NCBI GenBank assembly: GCA_030710605.1 | Contig: CP092874.1 | Span: forward strand, 44,542,665 to 44,606,664 | DNA length: 64,000 nt | Direction of reading: 5' to 3' | Source: Cordylochernes scorpioides | Lineage: Eukaryota > Arthropoda > Arachnida > Pseudoscorpiones > Chernetidae | Shown: positions 12,175 to 22,389 of the stretch, piece after piece | Layout: every line of letters begins with the position of its first letter | How positions within the stretch are numbered: the stretch's first letter is position 1 | Position numbers and translations under genes: made by a program | The notes under the pieces: generated by a model | What the model was told of the DNA's origin: nothing | What the model saw: the letters and a program-made list of their open reading frames with translations, nothing else | Databases searched by the model: none

Positions 12175-12269
12175 TAAACACAAGGTAATAAGACCAAATC
12201 CAAATAAATAAATAGTGTGTGACATTTCGGTAACAGCGTTGTTACCGAAACGTCACACACTATTTATTT
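12175..12269. repeat. Penelope-type fold-back interrupted by mariner, copy A
   Basis: Left arm and a perfect 'gtaacagcgttgttac' centre. The right arm is cut at 'tatttattta' by the mariner element 12270-13538. Confidence 0.75.
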
Positions 12270-13538
12270 AAGGTGAATTATAATTTATTTAAAAAAAAAG
12301 AAAGATATTAAAAATTAGGACTTGATTTATTCAAAATAATCACCTTGGCTTTCTATACATCGTCTCCATCGTTTTGGCAACTTGCAAATACCCTCTTTAT
12401 AGGCACTCTTAGGAAGCGTGTGAAAAAAATCTTGCACCACTTTCTGTACATCTTCATCCGAGTCAAATCGCTTTCCCTTTAACTCCTTCTTTAGTAGTCC
12501 AAAAAGGAAATAGTCAGAGGGGGCTAGGTCTGGACTATATGCAGGATGTTCTAAAACTTCAAAACCTAATTTAATGATTGTAGATACAGTTTTACATGAT
12601 GTATGTGGCCTTGCATTATCATGAAGGAAGAGAACACCTTTACTAAGTTTCCCTCTTCTTTTGTTTCTTATACCGGGCTTTAGCTTATTTACAAGAATGT
12701 CACAATAAAGGTCGCTGTTCATACGTTGCCTTGAGGATAAAAAATCAAGACAGATTGGTCCATCAACATCCCAAAAAATTGTTAACAAAACTTTACCGGC
12801 CGAACGTTGAGACCTGATTTTTTTGGTCTTGGAGAATCGCCTTGTTTCCATTCCATAGATGCACGTTTTGTCGAAGGATCATAATGATAACACCAACTCT
12901 CATCTCCAGTTACAATTTGGTCATGGAAATGATCACCTTCCTCTTCATACCGCTTTAACAGAGCCTTTGAAACCCGAATACGGTTAAGTTTTTGGTCCAA
13001 ATTGAGGAAATGTGGAATCCATCTGCAGCATATTTTTCTAAATTGCAATTGTTCATTAATAATAGTGTGCACAGTTCCATAGCTTATATTCAAATTGTCG
13101 GGTATGGTAAAAATGGATATTTTTCTATCCTACAAAATTAAGTTTTCAACCGCATTTATCGAGCTTGGCGTCGCTGTAACACTTGGTCGTCCAGGTCGCT
13201 CAATATCGGAACATGTAATTTGTCCATTTTTGAACTCGTTAACCCATTTATAAATGTTTTTTGAGACAAACAAGACTCACCATAGATATTTTTCATTCTT
13301 TGGCATATTTGAGATTTTTGAATACCTTCTGCGTTCAAGAAACGAATAACTGCACGTTGTTCAAGCGTGGTGCAATCCTTCAAAGGAGCTTCCCTTTTAG
13401 TTTATTTATAAGTCTCACGCCGCGCGTGGGAAAAAAGAACAGAACACCTTAAATAGTCTCTCGATGTTATATTTTAATATTCTGTGGTTTAAATTATTTT
13501 TGCTTTTTTAATTTTTAAGAAATAAGGTAATTCACCTT
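12270..13538 (-). mobile_element. mariner element (Tc1/mariner superfamily)
   Basis: Both ends carry the inverted terminal sequence AAGGTGAATTA. The element is about 1.27 kb, the normal mariner size, and contains a decayed transposase on the minus strand. It is inserted in the outer arm of a Penelope-type fold-back repeat (12175-12269). In copy B all but the last about 165 bases are missing. Confidence 0.85.
12327..13383 (-). pseudogene. mariner transposase, broken by frameshifts
   Basis: Three frames together cover a mariner transposase. The N-terminal helix-turn-helix part starts MKDCTTLEQRAVIRFLNAEG. The catalytic part includes VTGDESWCYHYDP (first Asp), VLFLHDNARPH (second Asp) and EHPAYSPDLAPSDYFLF (third Asp), the DD34D triad of mariner. 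The C-terminus is RWRRCIESQGDYFE with the stop at 12327. Frame changes near 13090-13160 and 12780-12850 inactivate it. Confidence 0.9.
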
Positions 13539-14090
13539 ATTTATTGATCCCCCCTTGTATTTAATACCTAAACAATTTTTATCCTGAAACTTAGACATAA
13601 AAGATTACATTACCCAAACAAGAATCACTTCGACTTTACTAAGAGAAAGTCACATTCAAATAATTAAAAAGGAAGATGTAATTTGTAAAATTCTGCAAAA
13701 CTGAAAGCTAAGAAGAAATGATCCACTACATCTCTGAATGCACCATTGTTAATGAGGAATAGAATAAGATCTTAAAGAACATTATCCAAGTCTACATGAA
13801 CCCAGTTCAGCTAATCAGAATAATGTCCGAGAAAAATATATAGCGATAGAATTGTTTAATTTTCATAAAGCGTTAGAGAACAAGGTAATATCTGAGAACT
13901 AAATTTACAGAACAATTTCCATCCATAGTTAATTTGTATAGTTATGTTGAATACTTTGATTTCCTTTTCATTTTCCCTCTTCTCTCCTTTGTTTATGTTT
14001 TTTTTTCCCTTCATGAAAATGATGTATGGTGAGACCTTACAGGACGGAAATGTCCTAATAAAGCAGTTGTTGCTGATATCTATAGATATA

Positions 14091-14820
14091 CTAGCGGATG
14101 TACCCGGCTTTGCCCGGGTTTTACCCGAGTAAAGGTTTGTCTAACGAACATTTGTTAAAACAATTCTCTATAAACTTATTTTAAAAAATAATAGATATAT
14201 TTTGATAATTTGAAACTCGTAAATTTGAATCTCTCGATAAAGTGATCATTTTTTCCCAGTCCCTGTGTGCCGTGTCATCCCGAATTTTGTCTTTCCTAAT
14301 TTTCTACACTACAAAATGATCGTTTAGTGAACATTTTTTCCAGGTCCCTTGAAAAATACTCGATAAGTTGAATAAAAGCATGGTCGTTTATGGAAGATGG
14401 ACGAAGTTCCCGGAGGTCATCTTTGGCAAGCCCCCGCGAGGCTTTTTTCTTGTCTACTTGGCACAGCTGTGTCACCAACTCTGCCCCCGCGCGCCAGGAC
14501 CTCTTGACCCCTCTGATTGGTCGGTGGGTACTTGGACTGTCCATCCGGCCGGCGGCCTGACGATCACATTCTCTCGACAGGGGGTGGGGCAGACCTAAGC
14601 CTATTTCCGTCGCAATGTGGCGCTGCTTGCGAGTTAAAGCTACAAATCTGCAAATAACTCTAAGGATATTCAAGATATTCAAGAAATTATTTTTCAAAAA
14701 CCTTTCCGGGGATATACCTAATAATATCCCAAAATTTCACGGCGATTGGATGTATGGTTTTTGAATCTATAGAGTACACACACACAGACAGACATTCATT
14801 TTTATATATATATATATAGA
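14091..14820 (-). mobile_element. Non-autonomous Helitron, second family
   Basis: On the minus strand it begins TC plus a long TA run and ends in a hairpin built from CCCGGGCAAAGCCGGG and CTAG, between host A and T. The centre (about 14395-14600) is GC-rich and open in several frames. The same segment recurs in the fragments at 17907 and 39253. I see no known domain in it. It may be captured host sequence, but treating it as a gene is not justified. Confidence 0.8.
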
Positions 14821-14822
14821 TT

Positions 14823-15184
14823 ATGATGCATTAGCGCGCCATCTGTTATCAAAATTCAAAACTATTATAGGTGCGTATGATTCTTTTAAAAATAAAATAA
14901 TTTCTACTGCCCTTTCTTACGAATCTATAGATATAAGGAATTTAAACTATTTTAGATGCATATAATTCTTTTTAAAATAAATTGTTTTTCAACTTCCCTT
15001 ACTGCAATGATAAGATAATGTGAGGGCCTTGCTCATCAGTGGTGAATCCTATCAGCGGTTTCACAAACTGGAGAGGAGATTTTATCATTGCAGTAAGGCA
15101 GTAAAAAATTATTTTTAAAAGAATCATACGTGTCATTAAATAGTTAAAATTTCTTATAACAGATGGTGCGCTAATGCATCATAT
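14823..15184. mobile_element. Large hairpin MITE (gatgcattagcg family)
   Basis: Ends 'atgatgcattagcgcgccat' and its near-complement at 15165-15184, with long complementary arms. Nothing is encoded. It directly follows the Helitron 14091-14820. Confidence 0.7.
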
Positions 15185-16026
15185 TAATGATCTATAGATA
15201 TTTTGTTCAACAATATATAACTAATTCAACATCTCACAAGGAATATGTAAGGTTTCTTGAAACATATTTTATAGTACTTTATTTCTTCATTATTTTTCAG
15301 TTAAAAATAGTGTCAACTTTTCAAGAAATGCTGTGATATTTTTCTTATAAAGAAACATAAAAAAAATACTTATTTGTTTATTTTTATTTGTGATATTTTT
15401 TAATAACCCAAATGATTTAAAGGGTAATACCATTAATATATAAGAAATAATACCATTAAGCATGAATATTTCTTATCGAATATTATATATAATTCTATGT
15501 AATCCTAAAAGCTTATGCCCATAGTTTTGTTAAATACTATAACCAAGATTCCATCCTTCATTGTCGCATATAGAAGCAGAATCAACCAATACAGTATTAG
15601 GGCTCTAAAAGGTGATCTGGTGGATTAAACTGGTGAAACTGCTGGGAGGGTTCACCACTGATGAGCCAAGCCCTCCCAATAATTTCATTGCAGTAAAGAG
15701 TTATATAACTATAGCTAAAGGTGTGTTATATATACATTAACCTCTCCTTAGATGACACTTTGGCTCTACTTGTGTCCTTTATAGATAGGTTCTATTGTAA
15801 ATATAGCTCTCTCCATTGTTGGTAGAAGGTACTATTTCAGTGAGAGACTAATAATACGATCTTGTTTTAATACATTTTGTTTTATTCAATTATTCGTATC
15901 AAATGCATTTACCTTTTTATACTCTCAGCAGAGCTGACTGCTACAGGGTGCATCCCCAGGTGGCATATAGGGGAATGACCCTCAGATATGAAAGTCAGCT
16001 GTGAAACAAGCAGAATAACTCTGACA

Positions 16027-16861
16027 AACACAAGGTAATAAGACCAAATCCAAATAAAAATATAGTGTGTGACGTTTCAGTAACAACGTTATTACCATCT
16101 TCAGACAAAAGTACTGGATGAGAAATTTGGAAATATCATTATTTACGGGGCTGCTCTTTTTGGTAATTTATATAGTGAGAGAAATTTTACTAATATATTC
16201 AAAAAGTAAGAAAAAATAAAAATGCATGGAAACCATGTAACCCTATTTCTCAATATGTCAACAACCATAAGAGCACTCAATTACCAAAAATAGCAGGTTT
16301 AAATTATAAAGTGAAATGTGGAAAATGTGACCAATGCTATGTAGGACAAACATCCAGAACTTTAAAAGAAAGAATGAAAAACCATGAACATGCTCTAAAA
16401 TGGGATAAAATTGAGAATTCTGCACTTGTAAAACTTAGAAAAATCACAGGGCATAATAATTTTAACTTAAAAGAAACAAAGATACTAGATTATGAGAAAA
16501 ATTATTTTAAGAGACAATTTAAAGAAGCCTTTTTTATTCAAAATAATGTGCTACAATTAACAGAATGGAAGAAAGAGGAAATATCAATGATATTTATAGA
16601 TATGCTTTTAATTATATCTAAAAAAAAGTGTGTTTTTTTTCTACTTTTAATTCTAAGAACAATATTCTGTGTTTCTCAGAAAACTATCTTCTTCTTATCT
16701 GCTATCTTGTTTACACACTTGATAACTATTTAAAACATGCTCTGGGAAAATTCCTGATTCAATACTTTTGTCTGAAGATGGTAACAATGCTGTTACCGAA
16801 ATGTCACACACTATTTATTTATTTGTGTTTATAATCTAAAATCCAAATTGTGCATTATCAA
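16027..16861 (+). mobile_element. Penelope-like retroelement remnant with inverted terminal repeats
   Basis: A GIY-YIG-type endonuclease fragment lies between two inverted copies of the abundant terminal repeat: left arm 16027-16130 ('cacaaggtaataagacc', 'gacgtttcagtaac') and right arm about 16742-16861 ('gtctgaagatggtaac', 'ccaaattgtgc'). The reverse transcriptase is absent, so this is a 5'-truncated copy. It identifies the many short fold-backs in the window as Penelope-type termini. Confidence 0.75.
16275..16733 (+). pseudogene. GIY-YIG endonuclease domain of a Penelope-like element
   Basis: The frame reads LNYKVKCGKCDQCYVGQTSR, then TLKERMKNHEHALKW, with NSALVKLRKITGHNNF further on. CYVGQTSRTLKERMKNH is the GIY-YIG signature region of Penelope-type endonucleases: Tyr, Gly, an Arg in the helix, and the following His. 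Family knowledge: this domain nicks target DNA for reverse transcription. The preceding reverse transcriptase is missing and the C-terminal part becomes low-complexity. Confidence 0.75.
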
Positions 16862-16954
16862 CTCTGACAAATAAGCAGTGGCCAACAAAAATAGCGCATT
16901 GTTAGAAATAGAAGAAAGACCTCTTTAAAAATCCTGAGTTCAACTGACCCAGTT

Positions 16955-17235
16955 GATGGACCTCAGCAAGGGTCCCTCTCCAAGGATATGGAGGAGCTGC
17001 ATCTGTACTCATGTTAGAGTTGGCAGCAAAGGCATCTGCTTCCATGTTAGGAATGGCCTCAAATTACAGGTAAAGTCAGACTTTCACCAAAGTGTGCCTG
17101 GATCACGGTGCCATGATCAACAAAAGCTACACCCCATTCCATGAATGGAACCTTTGGGAGAGGCTGCTGCTTATCATAAAACAGCTCGAGGAGCATGAAC
17201 TCATGGTATTTGCATAATCTATACACAAAGGGATA
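16955..17235 (+). repeat. Unclassified dispersed repeat
   Basis: Shares 'gcaagggtccctctccaagg', 'catgttaggaatggcctc', 'gcctggatcacggtgcc' and the end 'acacaaagggataag' with 42650-42893. Parts also occur at 4305-4370 and in reverse at 2690-2785. Probably another retroelement 3' end. No protein recognised. Confidence 0.6.
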
Positions 17236-17386
17236 AGGCACAATTTGGATTATAGATTATAAATAAAAGGTAATAAGACCAAATCCGATTCAGTACTTTT
17301 GTCTGAAGATGGTAACAATGCTGTTACCGAAACGTCACACAATATTTATTTATTTGGTCTTATTACCTTGTATTTACAAGGGGATA
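17234..17386. repeat. Penelope-type fold-back with intact core, copy A
   Basis: The plus-strand core 17303-17336 is CTGAAGAT + GGTAAC hairpin GTTACC + GAAACGTC. It is preceded by TGT and followed by ACA, which can pair as stem I. Confidence 0.8.
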
Positions 17387-17906
17387 AGAAACAATAACCT
17401 TTTTATAACAAGTTGTCAATATACAGTAAAACTGCAAAAAATAACCTGGGATATAGCGAACCTTCCCTTATAATGAACCTGAAATAATCCCCATTTTTAT
17501 TTTTAAATACAGTGAATAGTAAACCAAAGATTCAGTCCCATTGGGGTTATCTATAGAAGGGTTTTACTATATATAAAGTCAAATAAGTATAGGTTCAATT
17601 AAGCGCCTCATCTATATTTAAAATTAGAATCTATGTGCATATTTATATTTAACTACCTTTACTGCAATGATAAAATAGTGGGAGGGCCTATCTCATCAGT
17701 GGTGAACTCTCCCATATACAAGGTATGATCAAAAAGTTCCTGGAATTAGTAAAAAAAATTTTCTGAAAGAGTTTTCGAAAAATAAAAATGACCATCATAA
17801 TCACGAGACCTCATTCTACTAGAAAATATTATCTTTTCGTTATCTCAAATAATAAGAATTTTATAAGCATTTTTTAAAGAAAAGAAACAAAGGCGCTGCA
17901 TTTTTT

Positions 17907-18306
17907 CCTGGAGGTCATCTTGGGCAAGCCCCCGCGAGGCTTTTTTCTTGTCTACTTGGCATAGCTGTGTCACCAACTCTGCCCCCGCACGCCAGGACCT
18001 CTTGACCCCTCTGATTGGTCGGTGGGTACTTGGACTGTCCATCCGGCCGGCGGCCGGACGATTACATTCTCTCGACAGGGGGTGGGGCAGACCTAAGCCT
18101 ATTTCCGTCGCAAGGTGGCGCTGCTTGCGAGTTAGCTACAAATCTGCAAATAACTCTAAGGATATTCAAGATATTCAAGAAATTATTTTTCGAAAACCTT
18201 TCCGGGGATATACCTAATAATATCCCAAAATATCACGGCGATTGGATGTATGGTTTTTGAATCTATAGAGTACACACAGACAGACATTCATTTATATATA
18301 TATATA
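17907..18306 (-). mobile_element. Helitron fragment (5' part), copy A
   Basis: Matches the 5' two-thirds of the Helitron at 14091-14820, including the GC-rich segment and the terminal TA run ending at an A/T border at 18306. The CTAG end is missing. At its left it abuts a fragment with 'caaggtatgatcaaaaagttcc', which resembles a mariner terminal repeat (17716-17740). Confidence 0.7.
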
Positions 18307-18545
18307 GATTATTGATTTAAGAATAAGTTTTTTAAAAATTATTATCCCTTGTGTCATACACAATGTCATGGAGACACATGTATCCTGTTTAGTTGTGGTA
18401 CAAGTCATGTTTGGTGACATGAGTAGATGGTCTGGGGTTGCCTCCCCGATTTTGCAGATGGTGTATGTTAAGAACAAGTATGAGGACCATAAAAATTTAG
18501 TCTTAAATATGGTTTTTGACTATATTTCTGAATATAAAAAGTTGT

Positions 18546-18730
18546 AATATGATACATTAGTGCACCATCAGTTATGAGAATTTGAAACTATTATAGACGT
18601 GTATGATTCTTTAAAAAATTAAAAAATTTTCTTACTGCGCTCCCATTAATTTTTCATTACAGTAAGGGCAGTAGAAAATTGTTTAATGTTTGAAAGAATC
18701 ATACGCGTCTATAATAGTTTCAAATTATCA
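18546..18730. mobile_element. Hairpin MITE, shorter relative, copy A
   Basis: Shares arm sequences 'ttgaaactattata' and 'gaaagaatcatacg' with the hairpin at 14823-15184, around a short centre with 'ttactgcgctcccat'. Confidence 0.6.
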
Positions 18731-18775
18731 TAAACAATTGTACATATTTACTCCTCTATGCTCTTACTCCATGTA

Positions 18776-19295
18776 CAGTAAAACCCCTCTATAGTGAACC
18801 CCAATGGGACAGAGCTTTTGGTTCACTATAGCCACGGTTTGGCTATCTTTTTGTACTTTTCAAAATTTTTAGACCGTATAATTAAAGGAAAGCCATACAC
18901 ACTGGAAGAGGCTGCCTCTCAATATGGTCACTTTGTTTTAATTCCCTTAATTGACCTATTTCCTTACATTAATACTGAATAATGAAAGAAATTATTTGAT
19001 GATAGGCTCTTCTTATCATTAGCATACATGTACCTATATGTCTAATTTCAAAATCAAGACAAATCCTAGGCAAAGTTTTATTCAAAGATATAAAATGATT
19101 TTAAAACATCTTTATCATTTTATATAATACAATGTTTACTTGAAAATATGGCTCTAATGCCTTGTTGCTTCGAAGAACTCTTCAAGAATTGCACCTTTCA
19201 AATAAAGTTAATGTGTTTTTCTTCTATTTCATGTTTCCACATATTCTTCTTAAGTCTAGTATTCCATTTGTTTTGAAACTGTCATTCAAACCATT
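18776..19295 (+). mobile_element. Pogo-like TIR element cut by the assembly gap
   Basis: The 5' part of the element found whole at 40226-41486. It stops at the first N. Confidence 0.8.
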
Positions 19296-19395
19296 NNNNN
19301 NNNNNNNNNNNNNNNNNNNNNNNNNNNNNNNNNNNNNNNNNNNNNNNNNNNNNNNNNNNNNNNNNNNNNNNNNNNNNNNNNNNNNNNNNNNNNNN
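19296..19395. other. Assembly gap of exactly 100 N
   Basis: A run of 100 undetermined bases, the conventional placeholder for a scaffold join of unknown size. It cuts a pogo-like element on its left. On its right it abuts the inside of a different DNA transposon. It also marks the end of duplicate copy A, which bears on whether the duplication is real. Confidence 0.99.
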
Positions 19396-19781
19396 AAAAT
19401 TTTCTTTTTATTCACCATATTTATTTCCTTTCAACTACTATATTCTTCAATTAGAATAAAATATTATTTAATATATTATATTTATTATTTTAATGAGGTC
19501 TGTAGAGTTAATATTTGATTATATTACTGAAAAGAAACGCATTACCATTAAATTTATTTGTTACAATTATTTATGTTTCTAAAATAAAAAAAAAAAAAAA
19601 TTAAAAAGTACACACACAATGGTTTCAATTAATATCATTAATTTATATTACAAAGCTATTTAAAAAAAAAAAATATAGGGAGTTAGATTATTAGCTAATC
19701 ACCTAACTTCAATTCAACACTTCCTTTAATTCAACCGAAAGCTCTGATCCCTTGGGGTGTTGAATTAAAGAGGTTCGACTG
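19396..19781 (-). mobile_element. DNA transposon end next to the gap
   Basis: Reverse complement of 63147-63560, ending in GTTCGACTG with TA at 19782-19783. Its other half is lost in the gap. Confidence 0.65.
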
Positions 19782-19991
19782 TATAAGTATTTTTTAATTG
19801 GGTCTGAAGAAGGTAGCAACACACAAGCTGAATTCTTTAAACTAGAATCTTCAAGTGATGACTTAGCATCAACATTGATATTCTCTCACTTCTTTTCACT
19901 GATTTTCTTACACAAAAAGAATATAAGTGTTGGTACTAAGCGAACACCATTTCACTCTGTTCTCTTACCTCTTCATAAATTCAGACCATTC

Positions 19992-20137
19992 TATAAGAAA
20001 ATAAGACCTAATCCAAATAAATTAATAGTGTGTGACATTTTGGGAACAGTATTGTTACCATCATCAGACAAAAGACGTCACACACAATTTATTTGGATTA
20101 GGTCTTATTTTCTTGTAATCCAAATTGTGCTTTATCA
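19992..20137. repeat. Penelope-type fold-back upstream of CHP1 exon 2
   Basis: Arms 'ataagacctaatccaaataa' and its complement, with a degraded core ('gtgacattttgggaac'). Confidence 0.75.
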
Positions 20138-20406
20138 TTCAGATCATTTTATCAGATCACCAATCCACATCCCCTCCTCATTCTTCAATCCTTCCAGTAT
20201 GGTCAACATGTTAATTTCCCCCATCGATCCTCAAAGTATATGGCCTGAAAATTTATATTAATGTACTTAGGCCCAGATTTTGGTATAGAACTCTCCCTAA
20301 AAATGAATTTTATTATTAAAAATTATGTTTTTCTCTCTGTAGATAATTTATGTGTAGCCCACCCACTTATGAATACTGCGAAATAAAGCAAGGGATGTTG
20401 TTCCAG

Positions 20407-20479
20407 TTTCTCCCAGCCAGATTGAAAGGCTTTACAGCCGCTTCACCAACCTGGACAAGGGAGACAATGGTGCCCTTAG
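20407..20479 (+). CDS. CHP1: CHP1 exon 2 (first EF-hand)
   Basis: Calcineurin B homologous proteins are small EF-hand proteins, usually N-myristoylated, that bind plasma-membrane Na+/H+ exchangers and stabilise them. This exon follows an AG at 20405-20406 and is followed by a GT donor at 20480. In the frame of codon 20409 it reads SPSQIERLYSRFTNLDKG and then DNGAL, matching the CHP1 segment after the myristoylated N-terminus. The loop DKGDNGALSRED is the non-canonical first EF-hand expected in this family. It starts with two bases that complete a split Phe codon (phase 1) and ends with AG of a split Ser codon. Exon 1 with the initiator Met was not found between the gap and this exon; it may be in the gap or far upstream. 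Confidence 0.85.
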
Positions 20480-20552
20480 GTGGGTGTTACCTGTACCTAT
20501 ATACTGCTACGTGTACAGTATTCCAAAAAAATCATTTGCTGGTTGGAATTTG

Positions 20553-20762
20553 ATTCAGAAAAAATATAGGCACACATCAACCAATAATTTATTCAACTCC
20601 CGACATTTCAGTGGCCTGCTGTCAGGGGGATGATTATGATAATATGATGATAATTGAATCCTAGGGTTTGAAATGATCATTCCCCTGAGGAGAGTGATAG
20701 CAGGTCACTGAAACGTCGGGAGTTAAATAAATTATTGGTTGATGTGGCTATATTTTTTCTGT
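20553..20762. repeat. Fold-back of a second Penelope-type family with ribozyme-like core
   Basis: Arms 'accaataatttattcaactc' and its complement. The plus-strand core 20685-20717 is CTGAGGA + AGTGA hairpin TCACT + GAAACGTC. It is flanked by TTCCC and GGGAG, which can pair. The arms share no sequence with the main family. It begins about 75 bases after CHP1 exon 2. Confidence 0.7.
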
Positions 20763-20838
20763 ACTGTATACAGTACTGCTACCTGTACCTACTGCTACAG
20801 TACTGCTGCCTGTACCTACTGCTACAGTACTGCTGCCT
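20760..20838. repeat. Short tandem repeat, unit about 28 bp
   Basis: The unit 'tgctacagtactgctgcctg' plus 'tacctac' occurs almost three times between CHP1 exons 2 and 3. Confidence 0.75.
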
Positions 20839-21009
20839 TTCTTTTGTAGGAATACACTTGAGGCTTCTGTTTAATGTGTTAAGCTTAGGACTACATCTGG
20901 GTTTTCTTGCTCCAATAAATAATCACAAGACCAAATCCAAATAAGTAGTTTACTTCAATCAACAAACAATATAGAAAAAAAGACCAAATATTAATGATAT
21001 TGACAAATA

Positions 21010-21220
21010 CACTCATGGACAAAAGTTAAGGAAGTTGTACCTTTTAACATGTATATCAGGATTCAGATAATAACTCAGAAAGATATTACAGTGACCTTTA
21101 TTGAAGGCACACGAGATAACTAAGTATGAACAAAATTGCCTATGTCTCCTTAAAAAAAAATAAAAAATAGACGACCAGAGACAAAAGACTTTCTACTTCC
21201 TTAAGTTTTGTCCACGAGTG
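21010..21220. mobile_element. Tc1/mariner-type MITE (CACTCATGGACAAAA ends)
   Basis: TA-flanked, with inverted ends CACTCATGGACAAAAGTTAA and its near-complement CACTCGTGGACAAAAC on the other strand. 211 bases, too short to code. Confidence 0.75.
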
Positions 21221-21369
21221 TATGCTTTTAATTTTTTAGTTTTTTTTCTCTCTCTCCCTCTTTCTAAATGTAACTTACTTATTTGGATTTGGTCTTGTCA
21301 CACCTTGTGATTTTTATTATCCACATTATAATCATTTTCATATCAATTATTTTATCATGGAATACTGTG

Positions 21370-21436
21370 ATGATGGTAACAATGCTGTTACCGAAACGTC
21401 GCACACTATTTATTTGGATTTGGTCTTATTACCTTT
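21370..21436 (+). repeat. Penelope-type terminal repeat fragment
   Basis: Right arm only: 'gatggtaacaatgctgttac', 'cgaaacgtcgcacac', 'tttggtcttattacc'. Confidence 0.7.
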
Positions 21437-21447
21437 TGGTAGAGTGC

Positions 21448-21793
21448 CATCTAGTGGAACAGAAATCAACTAAATGTTGATTTAACATGTTCCCTGATAT
21501 TTGGCCAACCCATTTTAATAATAAATAAAGCTATACACGAACATGTTTCGAACTGTTGGCCCTCGTCAGCATTGTGCAGGCTGTACCTCTACGACTAAAA
21601 ATATTTTGGTCCCAGAGGCTTCTTGAGAAATCAAAAAATGAGTATTTAAGGCCAACTTCGTGATTACACTAAAAAACTAAACGCGTTCGTGGTTTGCTTT
21701 TCATGATTTTTCAAAAAAATGAGTTGGCCAAATATCAGGGAACAGACAAAATCAATGTTTAGTGGATTTCTGTTCCACTAAATGGCCTTCTGC
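21448..21793. repeat. Fold-back of a third family
   Basis: Arms 'atctagtggaacagaaatca' ... 'ctgatatttggccaac' and their complement. The minus strand at 21543-21570 has CTGACGAGGGCC...CGAAACATG, similar to a hammerhead core but without the GTC. Confidence 0.6.
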
Positions 21794-21837
21794 CAATTAA
21801 AAAGTTTATATGAACGTGTTCAAGATATTCTTCTTTT

Positions 21838-21914
21838 GATAAATATATATTTAATTAAAAAGGCATATATTGGATCAAAATATTTTGATCCAATATATGC
21901 CTTTTTAGTTAAAG
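21838..21914. repeat. Short perfect palindrome
   Basis: 'aaaaggcatatattggatca' and its complement are joined at 'aaatatttt'. One arm recurs alone near 60920-60945. Confidence 0.7.
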
Positions 21915-22075
21915 ATTTATCTATGGATTGCTCTATTTTCAAAATAAATTAGTGTCTTCTTCTTCTTTCTTATCTATATATCAGTGTATTTTGATATATC
22001 CACACCCTGGTGTATGTATCATCCCATCCTATCAAATTTTGTAATCTAGTTGTCTACACAACATATTGGGTGCAG

Positions 22076-22275
22076 CCGTGAGGATTTTCTCCGCATCCCT
22101 GAGCTTGCCATTAACCCCCTTGGTGACCGGATTGTGAACGCCTTCTTCTCGGAGTGCGACTCTGCAGATGGCTCCAGCATCAACTTCCGGCAGTTCATGA
22201 GGGTTCTGGCTCACTTCCGGCCCGTCAAGAAGGACAAGGCTAACAACCTCAACAGTCGCCGGGAGAAACTGAGAT
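22076..22275 (+). CDS. CHP1: CHP1 exon 3 (second, degenerate EF-hand and linker)
   Basis: The exon opens after 'tgcag' with C, completing Ser from exon 2, and continues REDFLRIPELAINPLGDR, a nearly diagnostic CHP1 stretch. It then passes through a loop that lacks canonical calcium ligands (ECDSADGSSINF), FMRVLAHFRPV, and the basic linker LNSRREKLR. The loop is slightly longer than in vertebrate CHP1. The exon ends with a single T before GTGAGT, so the intron is phase 1 and joins to the TT that opens exon 4 (Phe). GC content is visibly higher than in the surrounding repeats. Length 200 bp agrees with phase 2 in, phase 1 out. Confidence 0.93.
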
Positions 22276-22389
22276 GTGAGTTTGACTCTCTTCCTTCTAG
22301 TGTTTCAACATAAAACTGGGGCCACACAATGTGAAATGACAAGGTAAAATTTGGAACATTATAGTTCTCTTATAAATCAAATTTTCTTC

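Larger units (their letters stand above)
1..19295. repeat. Left copy (A) of a large direct duplication
   Basis: The sequence from base 1 is repeated, in the same order and orientation, from 25697. Matching landmarks include CHP1 exons 4 and 5, the same SINE copies, fold-back repeats, pogo-like element and mariner end. Differences are scattered single bases, small indels and a few large ones: A has about 390 extra bases near 5355-5745 and 4.7 kb (12437-17151) missing from B, and lacks the Helitron at 30419-31306. Copy A ends exactly at the assembly gap. The left border may lie outside the window. Tandem duplication and misplaced second haplotype both fit. Confidence 0.9.

Noticed and set aside
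14296-14697. 133-codon open frame on the minus strand, with similar frames at 17845-18042 and 39191-39541
   Set aside because: It lies wholly inside a Helitron, differs in start and end between copies, and overlaps equally long open frames on the other strand. It follows from GC-rich repeat sequence, not from a gene.
19162-19518. Frame running through the N gap
   Set aside because: It is open only because N has no stop codons. Both sides are transposon sequence.
20350-20553. 67-codon frame over CHP1 exon 2
   Set aside because: Wrong frame. The CHP1 peptide is read in the frame starting at codon 20409 and is bounded by AG and GT splice sites.
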